Assembly: GCA_041485845.1 (NCBI GenBank)
Contig: JBGPKH010000061.1
Span: forward strand, 1 to 22,639
DNA: 22,639 nt
Direction: 5' to 3'
From: OMOG01 sp041485845
GTDB lineage: Bacteria > Acidobacteriota > Terriglobia > Bryobacterales > Bryobacteraceae
Position numbers and translations under genes: made by a program. Below the pieces are notes generated by a model. That model saw only the letters and a list, made by a program, of their open reading frames with translations. It was not told the origin of the DNA and did no database searches. Below, in pieces: positions 15,116-22,639 of the stretch (its first letter is position 1; every line of letters begins with the position of its first letter).

Positions 15116-17280
15116 TTTCTCAGCGGCTCGGCCCAGTTGATGGCCACGTTGATATCGCTGGCGCGCTCGGGATCAGCCTTTAGCTGGTACGCATAAATCC
15201 GCTGGCCATCGTGACTCACCGCATATTGGCTCCAATTGCAGGCAAGCGGCAGCCCTGGGCGGAACAGGCGCTGCGGAGGCGCGCCTGAACCGAACGCCAG
15301 CACCATGAGATTGCCGTCCCGCGGCGACACATAGAAAAGCTCCTTACCATCCGCCCGCCACCGGGGCTGGCAGGCGTCATCGGTAGAAACGAGTTTCCGG
15401 TCGTCGAAGGAAGGAAATGCGGCCACATAAACCTGGGGCCGCGGGCCCGATGTCGCGTATGCTACCCGCCTGCCGTCTGGAGAGAGTTGGAGGCCGGACA
15501 GGCCGGCAATTCCGGCGAGCTTCTCGATACCCCCTTTTCCATCCGCGGTCAGAAGAAAGATGGCGCTCGAGTCGTGTAGCAAAAGAAATCTGCCGTCTAG
15601 AGACCAATCGTCCATCCATCTTCTGGATTCGCTGCTGCTGAAAACGAGCCTGGCCGCAAGCTCGTCGATGCCGGCGGATTCGATCCGGCTTTCCAATCCC
15701 CCGGCCACCGCATAATGGTGGGAATCGGGCGACCAGACCGCCTTGCCCAGGTAGGGGCTGGGTTCGACCGGAGACTTGGAAACTGCTCCCGTCGCCAACT
15801 GGAGCAGCCACAGATTCTCGCCGATGGAATTGTCGAACGTGGTCAGCGCCAGATAGCGCTCATCGGGCGACAGTGACAGGTTGGTCAGCCTGGTTGGCTC
15901 GCCGATGGGAATGCAATTGCCTTGGCGGTCGCACGAGATCGCCTGGTGCGGGTGCTGGGGCGGAGCGCGGTAAGCCAGCACACCGGTTTGCGATACGGAA
16001 AAGGCGGCCCGGCCGTTCTCGCGATTGGCCAGCACCTCCCCAATGGGGACGGGATTGCCTCTCACTTCGAGCCGATCCGGATCGAAGAGTTGTGCGGCGA
16101 GCGTGTTGCCGCTGGGAAAGACCAGATATCCGGGGGCCGCGTACATCGCCCGCACCTGGCTCTTGACGATCAGCTTGCGGAACGATGTGCCGAGTCCCTG
16201 GGCATAAATCGCGCTCTTTTCCTTGTTTCGGACCAGGTACAGGAAGTGGCGGCCGTCCGGAAGGAACTGGGGCCAGGTGTGAGACATCTCGCCAGCAGCC
16301 TGGTCGAGCTGCGTGACCGGGGTAGGCTTTCCCCCGGTGGGCGGAACCTGGTAAAGAGGGCCCGCCGCAGTTCCGAACAGGATGGTGCCATCCCCGCTCC
16401 AGGCGCCGCCTTCGCCCGAGCCGGCATCGCAGATCTTCTGCGGTGGGCCGCCGGCCGCCGCGATCTTCCAGAGACCCCCTTCCGTGAAATAGGCCACGAA
16501 TTTCCCATCCGGGGACCAGAAGGGATAGCCCCGCATCGGCGACTCGAAGCCGGAGTCGGAAACGAGCCGCGTTGCGTCGAAGGAACGGAACGTACGAATC
16601 CAAAGTGACCGCTTGCGGTCGTGGTCGCCGGCGGTAATCAGGGCCAGCAGCCGGCCGTCCGGTGACAGCGAGATTTGCGGCGCCGCCGGCTCGGGGATCT
16701 GTGCCGGCGGAGCCAAAAGGAAGCGCAGTTCGGGTTCCGGGGGCCTGGGCCGCGGGATCAGACCGACGGCTACCGCACCCAGCAGCACTCCCGCCCCTAG
16801 CGCCGCAGGCAGCGAGATGGGGCCGAACGGGCGCGGGGGCTTCCGGGCGGGTATCGGCGGCTCCGGCACACCGGCTTCGGGTTCAGGTGTGGGCGCATCG
16901 AGGGTGGGTACCAGAAAGCGGTACCCCCGGCGGGCCAGCGTCTCGATGAAGCGCGGGTCCTGGGCCGATTCACCCAATGCATCGCGCAATCGCTGAACCG
17001 CGACGTTGATGCCGTGATCGAACTCTACGTTGGTGTCGTTCGCCCAAAGCCTCTGGCGGATTTCCTCGCGCGGAACGACCTCGCCGCGACGTTCCAGCAG
17101 CATCAGGAGAACCTGCAACGATTGCTCGCGCAGGCGGATGCGAATGCCGTGCTTGCGCAACTCGCCGGTGCGGGCATCCAGCTCAAACGCGCCAAAGCGG
17201 ATAGGCCGTTCCGCTGAAGCGGCCGGACCGGCATGAGCGTCGTTCGCCATTGCGGGTGCGATTTCGTTCGAGTCTACCAT
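15112..17280 (-). CDS. Membrane-bound winged-helix regulator with beta-propeller sensor
   Basis: 722 aa. An OmpR/CadC-type winged-helix DNA-binding domain covers residues 28-124 (FELDARTGELRKHGIRIRLREQSLQVLLMLLERRGEVV through LARRGYRFLVP). A Pro-rich linker and one transmembrane helix (about 155-175) follow. The rest is a TolB/WD40-like periplasmic propeller with repeated S-P-D-G turns (LSPDGRLLAL, WSPDGKFVAYF, LSPDERYLAL, LSPDGRRVAY). This one-component layout is typical of acidobacteria: signals outside are read by the propeller and act on DNA through the tethered winged helix. Start ATG 17280 is backed by AGGAGGT at 5 bases. It is translationally coupled to galT, which makes galactose metabolism a possible target, and it is divergent from the secreted gene at 17437. 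Confidence 0.88.
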   Translation of the reverse strand: MVDSNEIAPAMANDAHAGPAASAERPIRFGAFELDARTGELRKHGIRIRLREQSLQVLLMLLERRGEVVPREEIRQRLWANDTNVEFDHGINVAVQRLRDALGESAQDPRFIETLARRGYRFLVPTLDAPTPEPEAGVPEPPIPARKPPRPFGPISLPAALGAGVLLGAVAVGLIPRPRPPEPELRFLLAPPAQIPEPAAPQISLSPDGRLLALITAGDHDRKRSLWIRTFRSFDATRLVSDSGFESPMRGYPFWSPDGKFVAYFTEGGLWKIAAAGGPPQKICDAGSGEGGAWSGDGTILFGTAAGPLYQVPPTGGKPTPVTQLDQAAGEMSHTWPQFLPDGRHFLYLVRNKEKSAIYAQGLGTSFRKLIVKSQVRAMYAAPGYLVFPSGNTLAAQLFDPDRLEVRGNPVPIGEVLANRENGRAAFSVSQTGVLAYRAPPQHPHQAISCDRQGNCIPIGEPTRLTNLSLSPDERYLALTTFDNSIGENLWLLQLATGAVSKSPVEPSPYLGKAVWSPDSHHYAVAGGLESRIESAGIDELAARLVFSSSESRRWMDDWSLDGRFLLLHDSSAIFLLTADGKGGIEKLAGIAGLSGLQLSPDGRRVAYATSGPRPQVYVAAFPSFDDRKLVSTDDACQPRWRADGKELFYVSPRDGNLMVLAFGSGAPPQRLFRPGLPLACNWSQYAVSHDGQRIYAYQLKADPERASDINVAINWAEPLRK

Positions 17281-17370
17281 AGCGACCTCCTACCGCGCCG
17301 CACCGAGGTCTGGGTACTTCTTCCTCTAAGCGTTTTATTTTCAATCGAAAGCATGGCGACTGACAAATAA

Positions 17371-17397
17371 CCCCCGAGGCATTTCGATGACCGGGGG
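17371..17397. promoter_or_regulatory. GC-rich inverted repeat between divergent genes
   Basis: CCCCCG (17371-17376) and CGGGGG (17392-17397) pair with a 15-base loop, in the 156-base gap between the regulator (start 17280) and the secreted protein (start 17437). It could be an operator or a 5' leader hairpin. The evidence is limited to position and symmetry. Confidence 0.3.
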
Positions 17398-17436
17398 CGG
17401 ACTGCTAAAAACGAACTCCGAGGAGACAAACGACTC

Positions 17437-18183
17437 ATGATCAAACGCCAGCTTTGGATCTCAACTTTTCTATGCGCCACCGTGCCGGCAGTCGCCCAGG
17501 CGGGCAAGTGTATCGTCCCGAATGTCCCGATTCAGGCGACCTTCCTGGCCACCGCGGCGCCGGACAACGCCATCTCGAACGACGACGCATCCAAGCCGTA
17601 TAAGGATGGGGTCAGTGGCGTGACCGCCTTCATCCACCGATGCGACGGCAGCAGGGCCACCAATGATGCGACCATCAACCTGCTGAATGCTCAACGCAAG
17701 CTCACATTTCAGTTCCCCGCTGCCGAGGCTGGCTCGCTTTACCTCGGGATCGCGCCTCCTTCGTTTGCGGGTGGAGCCCCCTTTTCCAGCGCCGCATTCG
17801 TCAACGTAAAAAACATCCTGGGCACGTCGAGCACGATCTTTTATACCCGCGTCAGCTTTGACATCAGCATCTCCAACCGATCCGGGTACAGCCTGGCGTT
17901 TCATCCCCCGGATGGCTCCTGTCCCAGCGACTATCCTTGCGTTCCGGACCTGGGCGCCAACACGGGACCTTCGGACGAGAACTACCCGAAGAACACAGCC
18001 TGGGTGAAGGTCACGTATACTCCCGCTCCCGCCGGCCAGCCTGGCGCTCAGTGGATCGTAGATGGGACCTTCCTGAGGCCAGGTGAAACCACGTACCAGC
18101 GGGGGACGCTCTACGGCAAGCAGCATGAGGGCCAGTACCAGATGCCGTTCAAGCTGGTCATCACGGCCCTGTCCCCGCTCTGA
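17437..18183 (+). CDS. Secreted protein of unknown function
   Basis: 248 aa. ATG 17437 follows GAGGAG, and the product begins with a signal peptide (MIKRQLWISTFLCATVPAVAQA). The mature protein is beta-rich, with several cysteines (GKCIVPN, HRCDGS, DGSCPSDYPCVPD) that could form disulfides in the periplasm, and it ends in a strand (MPFKLVITALSPL). I do not recognise the family. Its divergent placement beside a membrane-tethered regulator suggests that regulator may control it, since such one-component regulators often act on neighbours. Confidence 0.75.
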   Translation: MIKRQLWISTFLCATVPAVAQAGKCIVPNVPIQATFLATAAPDNAISNDDASKPYKDGVSGVTAFIHRCDGSRATNDATINLLNAQRKLTFQFPAAEAGSLYLGIAPPSFAGGAPFSSAAFVNVKNILGTSSTIFYTRVSFDISISNRSGYSLAFHPPDGSCPSDYPCVPDLGANTGPSDENYPKNTAWVKVTYTPAPAGQPGAQWIVDGTFLRPGETTYQRGTLYGKQHEGQYQMPFKLVITALSPL

Positions 18184-18194
18184 TGGCCGATCGG

Positions 18195-18280
18195 GGGAAC
18201 TGAATGAGGCTCAGTTCCCTGCCGGGCTTCGCTCGGATGGCCGATTGGCAATCGGCCGCAGGATGCCATCCTGCCCCACA
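18195..18280. repeat. REP-like hairpin cluster between convergent genes
   Basis: Three stem-loops lie in a row. GGGAACTGA (18195-18203) pairs with TCAGTTCCC (18211-18219). GGCCGATT (18239-18246) pairs with AATCGGCC (18250-18257) around a 3-base loop. AGGAT and ATCCT pair near 18260-18271. The words GATGGCCGAT (18182-18191, 18237-18246) and CTCAGTTCCCC (again near 18327) recur. The region separates convergent genes and could stop transcription. Its modular look suggests a dispersed repeat family, to be tested genome-wide. Confidence 0.6.
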
Positions 18281-18326
18281 CGCCGGCGCAACAGCCGATG
18301 ACAGAGCCTGGGGGGCTGAGAGAGAC

Positions 18327-18746
18327 TCAGTTCCCCATGTCGACGATCACTTTCCACTTGCCGTCGCGCTGGCGCCGCCAGATGGTGACGTATTTTCCGG
18401 TCTCGACCAGCGGCTTGCCATCGACCACGCGTTTGCGCTCGTAGCTGCCGTAGGTGTAGCCGATGTCGCTGCCGCTCGCCATCTCGGCCTCCAGCGGAGT
18501 CCATTGCAACGAATATCCGGGCTGCGCCCAAGTGTCGCGGAAGGCCTTAGTGAGAGCCTCTTTGCCGGTGATGGGCGCGCCGTTCTTCGGCAGGATGGCG
18601 GCGTCGTCGGCGAAGAACGAGAGGAAGCCCTCCGCGCCGCGCTCGGCAGCGGCCTTGGCGAAATCCTTGTCGGCCTGTATGAGAACGTCCTCGCGCGCGG
18701 CGAAGGCCGCGATGACGCAGAGGAGAAACGGTACGGCTCGCTTCAT
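18327..18746 (-). CDS. NTF2-like (DUF4440/SnoaL-type) secreted protein
   Basis: 139 aa with a signal peptide (MKRAVPFLLCVIAAFAA). The rest matches the DUF4440/NTF2-like cone fold: IQADKDFAKAAAERGAEGFLSFFADDAAILP, ITGKEALTKAFRDTW, LQWTPLEAEMASGSDIGYTYGSYE and TGKYVTIWRRQRDGKWKVIVDMGN. Family members bind small ligands or act as isomerase-like or accessory proteins, and the function here is unknown. Its ATG overlaps the recJ stop by ATGA (18743-18746), so it is the last gene of that operon. A longer reading from 18977 would run inside recJ and is rejected. Confidence 0.8.
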   Translation of the reverse strand: MKRAVPFLLCVIAAFAAREDVLIQADKDFAKAAAERGAEGFLSFFADDAAILPKNGAPITGKEALTKAFRDTWAQPGYSLQWTPLEAEMASGSDIGYTYGSYERKRVVDGKPLVETGKYVTIWRRQRDGKWKVIVDMGN

Positions 18747-20491
18747 GGAGCGAGAGTAGCACAGCGCGGGTTTGCCGCCGGCCGCACCTCGCGGAGCACC
18801 GCCGCCCAGCCGGGATAGCCGCGGGCGGCGGAATACGGATCCTCTTCCAGCGTGAACGCTACATCCAGTCGGGCGCCCGCCGCAAACTCGGCGGCACGCT
18901 CGGCCCAGTTCCAGGCTTTCAGCGAGAGCGTGCGCCCGTTCTGGCGGACCATCACCTTCAGGTGCTTCTCGCCCCACAGCGCCGGCGGGCCCGCGATCTC
19001 CACGTCGAGCGCTGCAAACAGAGGCGGCGGATTGGAGTGGCCGAAGGGTGCGAGCGCAAACACGTCGTCGACGGACCGCTCGCCGATCTCGCGCAACTCG
19101 ATCACCGCGTCGACATTCACCTGCGGCAGGAAATCTTCCGGGCGAAGGAGCGCCGCCGCATAGGAGTTGAAGCGCTCGCGGAATTCCGCGACACGCGAAG
19201 TTTCAAGGGTCACACCCGCCGCGTGCGCATGGCCGCCGAACCGCAGGAACACGTCGGGCATCGCCTCCAAGGCATCCAGCAAGTGAAACGCGGGGATGCT
19301 GCGGCCGGAGCCCTGTGCCAGCCCGTCGTCCGGATTGCGGCCGAGCACAAACACGGGGCGGTGGAAACGCTCCACCATGCGGCTGGCCACGATGCCGAGC
19401 ACGCCGCGGTGCCAGTCTTCGGAGTAGTAGACCAGGGCGGCGGCCGATTCGTCCACCTTCACCCGCTCGCAGATGTCGCGGATAGCGGCCTCCACTTCCT
19501 GACGCTCCGTGTTCTGGTCGTGAAGCTGTTGCGCCAGCTCGCGCGCGCGGCCGGGATCGCTGGTGAGAAACATCTCCACCACCGCCTTGGCGGTGTCCAT
19601 GCGGCCTGCCGCGTTCATTCGCGGCGCAATCTGAAAGGCCACCTGGCGAGCGTTGGGGACCTTGTCGCCGGTGAACCCGGCGACATCGAGGAGCGCGCGC
19701 AGTCCCAGGTTGCGCACCGTGTGAAGACCGCTCAGCCCCTGTTTGACGATGATGCGGTTCTCGCCGGTAAGCGGCACCACGTCCGCCACCGTCGCAATGG
19801 CCACCAGCTTGAGAAACGACTCCGACACGCGGCGCACCTTTTCGGCGGGCCATCCGAGCCCAGCCAGCAGAGCCTGAACCAGCTTGAACGCCACCCCGGC
19901 GCCGCACAGGTTCTTTTCGGGATAGCCGCAATCGGGACGGTTGGGATTCAGCACCGCCCGCGCCGGAGGAAGCTCGCTCTCGGGCAGGTGATGATCGGTG
20001 ACGATGACGTCGATGCCGAGCTCGTTGGCGAGCCGCACCACCTCCGTCGCACGGATTCCGGTGTCCACGCTGATGATGAGGCGTACGCCCTCGGCCGCCG
20101 CGGTCTCGACCACCTCCGGACGCATGCCGTAACCATCCTTGAGACGGTGCGGCACATGAAAGCCGGCCACGCCGCCGGCGAGCTCGATGGCCTTCGTGAG
20201 CAAGACCACGGACGTGGTGCCGTCGGCATCGTAGTCGCCGTAGATGAGAATCTTCTCGCGGGTGTCGATGGCCTTCCGCAGGCGTTCGATGGCCTGCGGC
20301 ATGTCGCGCATGGCGAGCGGGTCGTGCAGATCGTCGAAGGAAGGCGTCAGGAAGCGGCGGGCCGCCGAGGGGTCGGCGAAGCCGCGATGCACCAGCACCC
20401 GCGCCGCGGGTTTACCGATGCGCAACGCCGAAGCCAGCGCGTCCACCGCGCTGGCTTCCGGGTCGGGGAGCAGCCAGCGGGAGTCGGCCAT
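18743..20491 (-). CDS. recJ: Single-stranded-DNA-specific exonuclease RecJ
   Basis: 582 aa, the normal length. This 5'-3' exonuclease acts in recombinational and mismatch repair. DHH-family metal sites are visible: YGDYDADGTTS (84-94), ISVDTGI (140-146), VTDHHLPESE (164-173), then the DHHA1 region with QIAPRMNAAGRMDTAKAVVEMF and the RFGGHAHAAG motif near residue 420. The OB-fold tail contains LKVMVRQNGRTLSLKAWN. The ATG at 20491 lacks a strong ribosome site and lies 6 bases after the stop of a 44-codon ORF, which may help initiation. Confidence 0.95.
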   Translation of the reverse strand: MADSRWLLPDPEASAVDALASALRIGKPAARVLVHRGFADPSAARRFLTPSFDDLHDPLAMRDMPQAIERLRKAIDTREKILIYGDYDADGTTSVVLLTKAIELAGGVAGFHVPHRLKDGYGMRPEVVETAAAEGVRLIISVDTGIRATEVVRLANELGIDVIVTDHHLPESELPPARAVLNPNRPDCGYPEKNLCGAGVAFKLVQALLAGLGWPAEKVRRVSESFLKLVAIATVADVVPLTGENRIIVKQGLSGLHTVRNLGLRALLDVAGFTGDKVPNARQVAFQIAPRMNAAGRMDTAKAVVEMFLTSDPGRARELAQQLHDQNTERQEVEAAIRDICERVKVDESAAALVYYSEDWHRGVLGIVASRMVERFHRPVFVLGRNPDDGLAQGSGRSIPAFHLLDALEAMPDVFLRFGGHAHAAGVTLETSRVAEFRERFNSYAAALLRPEDFLPQVNVDAVIELREIGERSVDDVFALAPFGHSNPPPLFAALDVEIAGPPALWGEKHLKVMVRQNGRTLSLKAWNWAERAAEFAAGARLDVAFTLEEDPYSAARGYPGWAAVLREVRPAANPRCATLAP

Positions 20492-20497
20492 GCCAGG

Positions 20498-20632
20498 CTA
20501 ATTCTTGTCACAAAACAACGTTGCCAATTGCAAGACCGCTTCCTTGCTCGCCAAACGCGAGGACGGTCGCGGCTCGGCCGGAGGTGCGTTACTGAGCCGC
20601 GACCAAACCGAGCGGGGAAAAGGTTGTTTCAT
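20498..20632 (-). CDS. Small ORF of 44 codons upstream of recJ
   Basis: ATG 20632 to TAG 20498 encodes a basic 44-aa peptide that begins MKQPFPRSVWSRLSNAPPAE and ends LQLATLFCDKN. AGGGG formed across the upstream gene's TAG stop lies about 8 bases before the ATG. The ORF fills nearly the whole gap between the 165-aa gene (stop 20642) and recJ (start 20491). About 64% of third codon positions are G or C, which is only modest support. It could be a real small protein, a translational coupler for recJ, or chance. I do not recognise it. Confidence 0.45.
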   Translation of the reverse strand: MKQPFPRSVWSRLSNAPPAEPRPSSRLASKEAVLQLATLFCDKN

Positions 20633-20641
20633 GACGGGCCC

Positions 20642-21139
20642 CTAATTCTTCGAAAAATATCCGGGCAACGTGTCGCCGCCTTCGTCCACGTCTTCGTCGC
20701 CGGCGATGCGGGAGACGATTTCGTCCTCCACGCTGAGAAACTCGTCGTACCAATCCGGCTGCACCTCGTAGACGTGGAGGCGGGAGTGGTAGTCGAAAGC
20801 CAGCTCCAGCGAGCAGGTGACGCCTTCGAAAATGCGCAGCTCGCGCAGGCGCGCTTCGTACTCGCGCCGCTCGTCGCGCGAGAGATCGCATTCTTCGAGC
20901 TGCGCCAGGAGCTCGTCTATATCGCTGCTCTCGAATTCGCGGGTAGCGAACAGTATCAGCTTGATGCCACTCTTCTTCGCGACCTCGAGGAAGAGCTGGT
21001 AGTCGGGATGATGTTCGGTATCCCAAAGGACCATGGGAAGACCTTCGAGCCCGCCGGGGCTGCTGTGAAAGACGGCTAATCCCTCGGAATCGAGATAGTC
21101 CAGGATTTCGCGTTTGAGTGTGTCCAGATTTAAGTCCAA
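20642..21139 (-). CDS. Conserved hypothetical acidic protein
   Basis: 165 aa starting at TTG 21139, 9 bases after the stop of the aldehyde-dehydrogenase extension, with GAGG about 8 bases upstream. No ATG or GTG offers a better start. It is acidic and soluble, with no signal peptide. Distinct parts are LDYLDSEGLAVFHSSPGG, VLWDTEHHPDYQLFLEVAKKSGIKLILFATREFESSDIDELLAQLEE and a central charged helix. The C terminus is beta-rich, then acidic (EIVSRIAGDEDVDEGGDTLPGYF). I do not know the family. Lying just before recJ in the operon does not by itself prove a DNA-repair role. Confidence 0.7.
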   Translation of the reverse strand: MDLNLDTLKREILDYLDSEGLAVFHSSPGGLEGLPMVLWDTEHHPDYQLFLEVAKKSGIKLILFATREFESSDIDELLAQLEECDLSRDERREYEARLRELRIFEGVTCSLELAFDYHSRLHVYEVQPDWYDEFLSVEDEIVSRIAGDEDVDEGGDTLPGYFSKN

Positions 21140-21148
21140 GTCGATGCC

Positions 21149-21340
21149 TCAGCCCTGTGTCAACACCAGGATATCAGAGGGGCCAGCCAGGTCGCGGCCC
21201 GATGGCGTGACGATGGTCTTCGGTCCGATATAGATCTTGCGTTTTTCCTCGATCGCCAGCCGCACGTCGGCCTCGCAGACGAAGTCCGCAATTTTCGGCT
21301 TCGGTGCGGGCTCCGGCTGCGCTGCGCCATCCTTTGCCAG
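21149..21340 (-). pseudogene. 63-codon in-frame extension of the aldehyde dehydrogenase behind a TGA
   Basis: Directly after the dehydrogenase's TGA (21341-21343) the same frame continues for 63 sense codons to a second TGA at 21149. The sequence is protein-like: a Pro/Ala linker (LAKDGAAQPEPAPKPK), then IADFVCEADVRLAIEEKRKI followed by YIGPKTIVTPSGRDLAGPSD and ILVLTQG. The phrase xTPSGRDL resembles the TPSARDL segment seen in some ethanolamine/propanediol microcompartment proteins. No ATG, GTG or TTG lies near its beginning. The next gene starts 9 bases after its end, as expected if it were the true gene end. A TGG-to-TGA change is the simplest explanation. Confidence 0.55.
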
Positions 21341-22639
21341 TCAGCCGAATCCACCAGCCGATCCCGAGCCGCCACGTCGCGCCAGGAAACGATCCACCAC
21401 GTCGGCCGCCACGTTCGGAACTACCGATTGCCTGACTGCCGGCTTCGGCGTGTCGCAGCCGCACGATGGGCCGGATGCGGGGGCCGCCACCGCGATGCCG
21501 CGCGACGCCAGATACCGTTCCACGGCCGCAACTACGGTACCGCGGTCGACCGGACCGACCGGTCCCGGAGCGCTGCCGGACGGTGCCGCGTTGTAATCCA
21601 GCGGCATCTCGAAGGCCTCTTCGGGCTTGCGCGTCACGTAGGCCAGCCGCTTGATGTTGATCAGGTGCTGCGGGCCCACATTATCCGACGTGATGTTTCC
21701 CGCAACCGCTCCGCACCCCAGGGTCATCGACGGGAACACGTCGGTGGTGATGCCGGTGGAGCCTTGCGGCGCCGGCGTGTTCACCAGGATCCGCATGGCC
21801 GGCATGCGCAGGGCGTACTCCCGCGTGCGCGCATCGTTCTTCGAGTAGATGACGGCGGTGTGGCCCGCGCCGCCGAATTTCAGCAGCGCAAAGCAGGTGT
21901 CCATGGCCGCGTTGAAGTCCTGGACGAAATACAGCGAGAGCACCGGCGAGAGTTTCTCCGCCGACAGCGGATGCTGCTTGCCGACGCCGCCGACCTCGGC
22001 GCAGATGATGGAGGTGTCGGGCGGCACTTCGAACCCGGCCATCTTCGCGATCTTGGTGGGGGCCTGTCCCACGCACTGGGGATTCACCGTCCAGTTGGGC
22101 ATGATCAGCAGTTTGCCGAGCGCTTCCTTCTGCGCGTCGTTGGCGAGCCAGGCCTTCTGCGCCTTCAACAGGCTGAGGATGCGGTCACGCAGCGGCGCCT
22201 CCGCCACGATGGCCTGCTCGCTGGAGCACACCGTGCCGTAGTCGAAGGACTTGCCCGCCACGATTTTCGCGATTGCGTCTTCGAGATCGGCTGAAGTATC
22301 CACCAGCACGGGGACGTTGCCCGGGCCCACGCCGAAGGCCGGCTTGCCGCTGGAATAGGCGGCCTTCACGATGCCGTGCCCGCCCGTGGAAAGGATCACG
22401 CCGGTGCGCTCGTGCCGCATGAGCGCGTTGGTGGCTTCCATGGTGGCGTTGTCCACGCACTGGATGATGTCTTCGGGCGCGCCGGCTTCCACCGCGGCCT
22501 GGTAGAGAATCGCGGCGGTGGCGCAGGTGCACCTGTGGGCGCGCGGATGCGGGCTGATGACGATGGCGTTGCCGGCTTTGAGCGAGATCAGCGTCTTGTA
22601 AATGGCGGTGGAGGTGGGATTGGTGGTCGGCAGAATGGC
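21341..22639 (-). CDS. CoA-acylating aldehyde dehydrogenase, microcompartment-type (partial)
   Basis: The gene runs off the right edge, and 432 residues are visible. It oxidises an aldehyde (probably acetaldehyde or propionaldehyde) to the acyl-CoA with NAD, like EutE/PduP. Landmarks are AILPTTNPTSTAIYKTLISLKAGNAIVISPHPRA, VILSTGGHGIVKAAYSSGKPAFGVGPGN, the catalytic cysteine in FDYGTVCSSEQ (codon 22226-22228) and MTLGCGAVAGNITSDNVGPQHLINIKR. Past the catalytic domain come Pro/Gly/Ala linkers and two amphipathic helices, VVAAVERYLASRG (within 21488-21544) and VVPNVAADVVDRFLARRGG (21368-21424). Helices of this kind direct enzymes into bacterial microcompartments. No shell gene is in view, so that role is inferred. 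Confidence 0.88.
   Translation of the reverse strand, partial: AILPTTNPTSTAIYKTLISLKAGNAIVISPHPRAHRCTCATAAILYQAAVEAGAPEDIIQCVDNATMEATNALMRHERTGVILSTGGHGIVKAAYSSGKPAFGVGPGNVPVLVDTSADLEDAIAKIVAGKSFDYGTVCSSEQAIVAEAPLRDRILSLLKAQKAWLANDAQKEALGKLLIMPNWTVNPQCVGQAPTKIAKMAGFEVPPDTSIICAEVGGVGKQHPLSAEKLSPVLSLYFVQDFNAAMDTCFALLKFGGAGHTAVIYSKNDARTREYALRMPAMRILVNTPAPQGSTGITTDVFPSMTLGCGAVAGNITSDNVGPQHLINIKRLAYVTRKPEEAFEMPLDYNAAPSGSAPGPVGPVDRGTVVAAVERYLASRGIAVAAPASGPSCGCDTPKPAVRQSVVPNVAADVVDRFLARRGGSGSAGGFG

Noticed and set aside
18962..21079. 705-codon open frame on the plus strand
   Set aside because: It is antisense to recJ and the 165-aa gene. The composition (His/Arg/Ala/Gly-rich, no motifs) is that of a GC-rich shadow frame, while the opposite strand has clear RecJ motifs.
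21341..21343. TGA as a selenocysteine codon
   Set aside because: I found no convincing hairpin directly downstream and know of no selenocysteine at this point in aldehyde dehydrogenases. Nonsense mutation or readthrough is simpler.

Overview
This is a GC-rich bacterial window that fits Acidobacteriota, most likely a Solibacter/Bryobacter-type genome. The lineage call is inference. It rests on an 'acidobacterial duplicated orphan permease', a winged-helix/beta-propeller membrane regulator, a periplasmic PQQ dehydrogenase encoded with its own multiheme cytochrome, and many secreted proteins. I see no rRNA, tRNA or CRISPR array.

Layout. Positions 1-1860 are a decayed accessory stretch: a palindromic repeat cluster, a truncated outer-membrane protein fragment, and a GxxExxY-family gene that has lost the motif it is named for and sits among repeats. 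Positions 1863-4528 (minus) are a two-gene operon, a three-heme c-type cytochrome followed by a PQQ dehydrogenase, with an ATGA overlap. Positions 4662-6834 (plus) are a small defence/stability island: an antitoxin-toxin pair, a toxin-antitoxin (HigBA-like) pair, and an internally deleted gene with a nucleoside-deoxyribosyltransferase-like domain. Positions 6986-9361 (minus) encode a large FtsX/MacB-type permease. Positions 9701-14049 (plus) are a run of three secreted proteins: a glycine-zipper protein, a 941-aa glycosidase-like protein and an acetamidase/formamidase. The run ends at a perfect 26-bp palindrome shared with the convergent galT.

Positions 14090-17280 (minus) hold the membrane regulator and galT, which overlap by GTGA. 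Divergent from them is a secreted 248-aa protein of unknown function (17437-18183). After a block of REP-like hairpins comes a minus-strand cluster running from the right edge to 18327. In transcription order it is a CoA-acylating aldehyde dehydrogenase (cut by the window edge), a 63-codon in-frame extension behind a TGA, a 165-aa unknown protein, an unlisted 44-codon small ORF, recJ and an NTF2-like protein. The aldehyde dehydrogenase carries two amphipathic helices on flexible linkers at its C terminus, like cargo-targeting peptides of bacterial microcompartment enzymes.

The points most worth a second look are the TGA splitting the aldehyde dehydrogenase from its extension, the matched internal deletions in two accessory genes, the two toxin-antitoxin modules of opposite gene order, and the 44-aa ORF before recJ. 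I do not see a complete, clearly new system. The aldehyde dehydrogenase may be the edge of a microcompartment locus lying beyond the right end.
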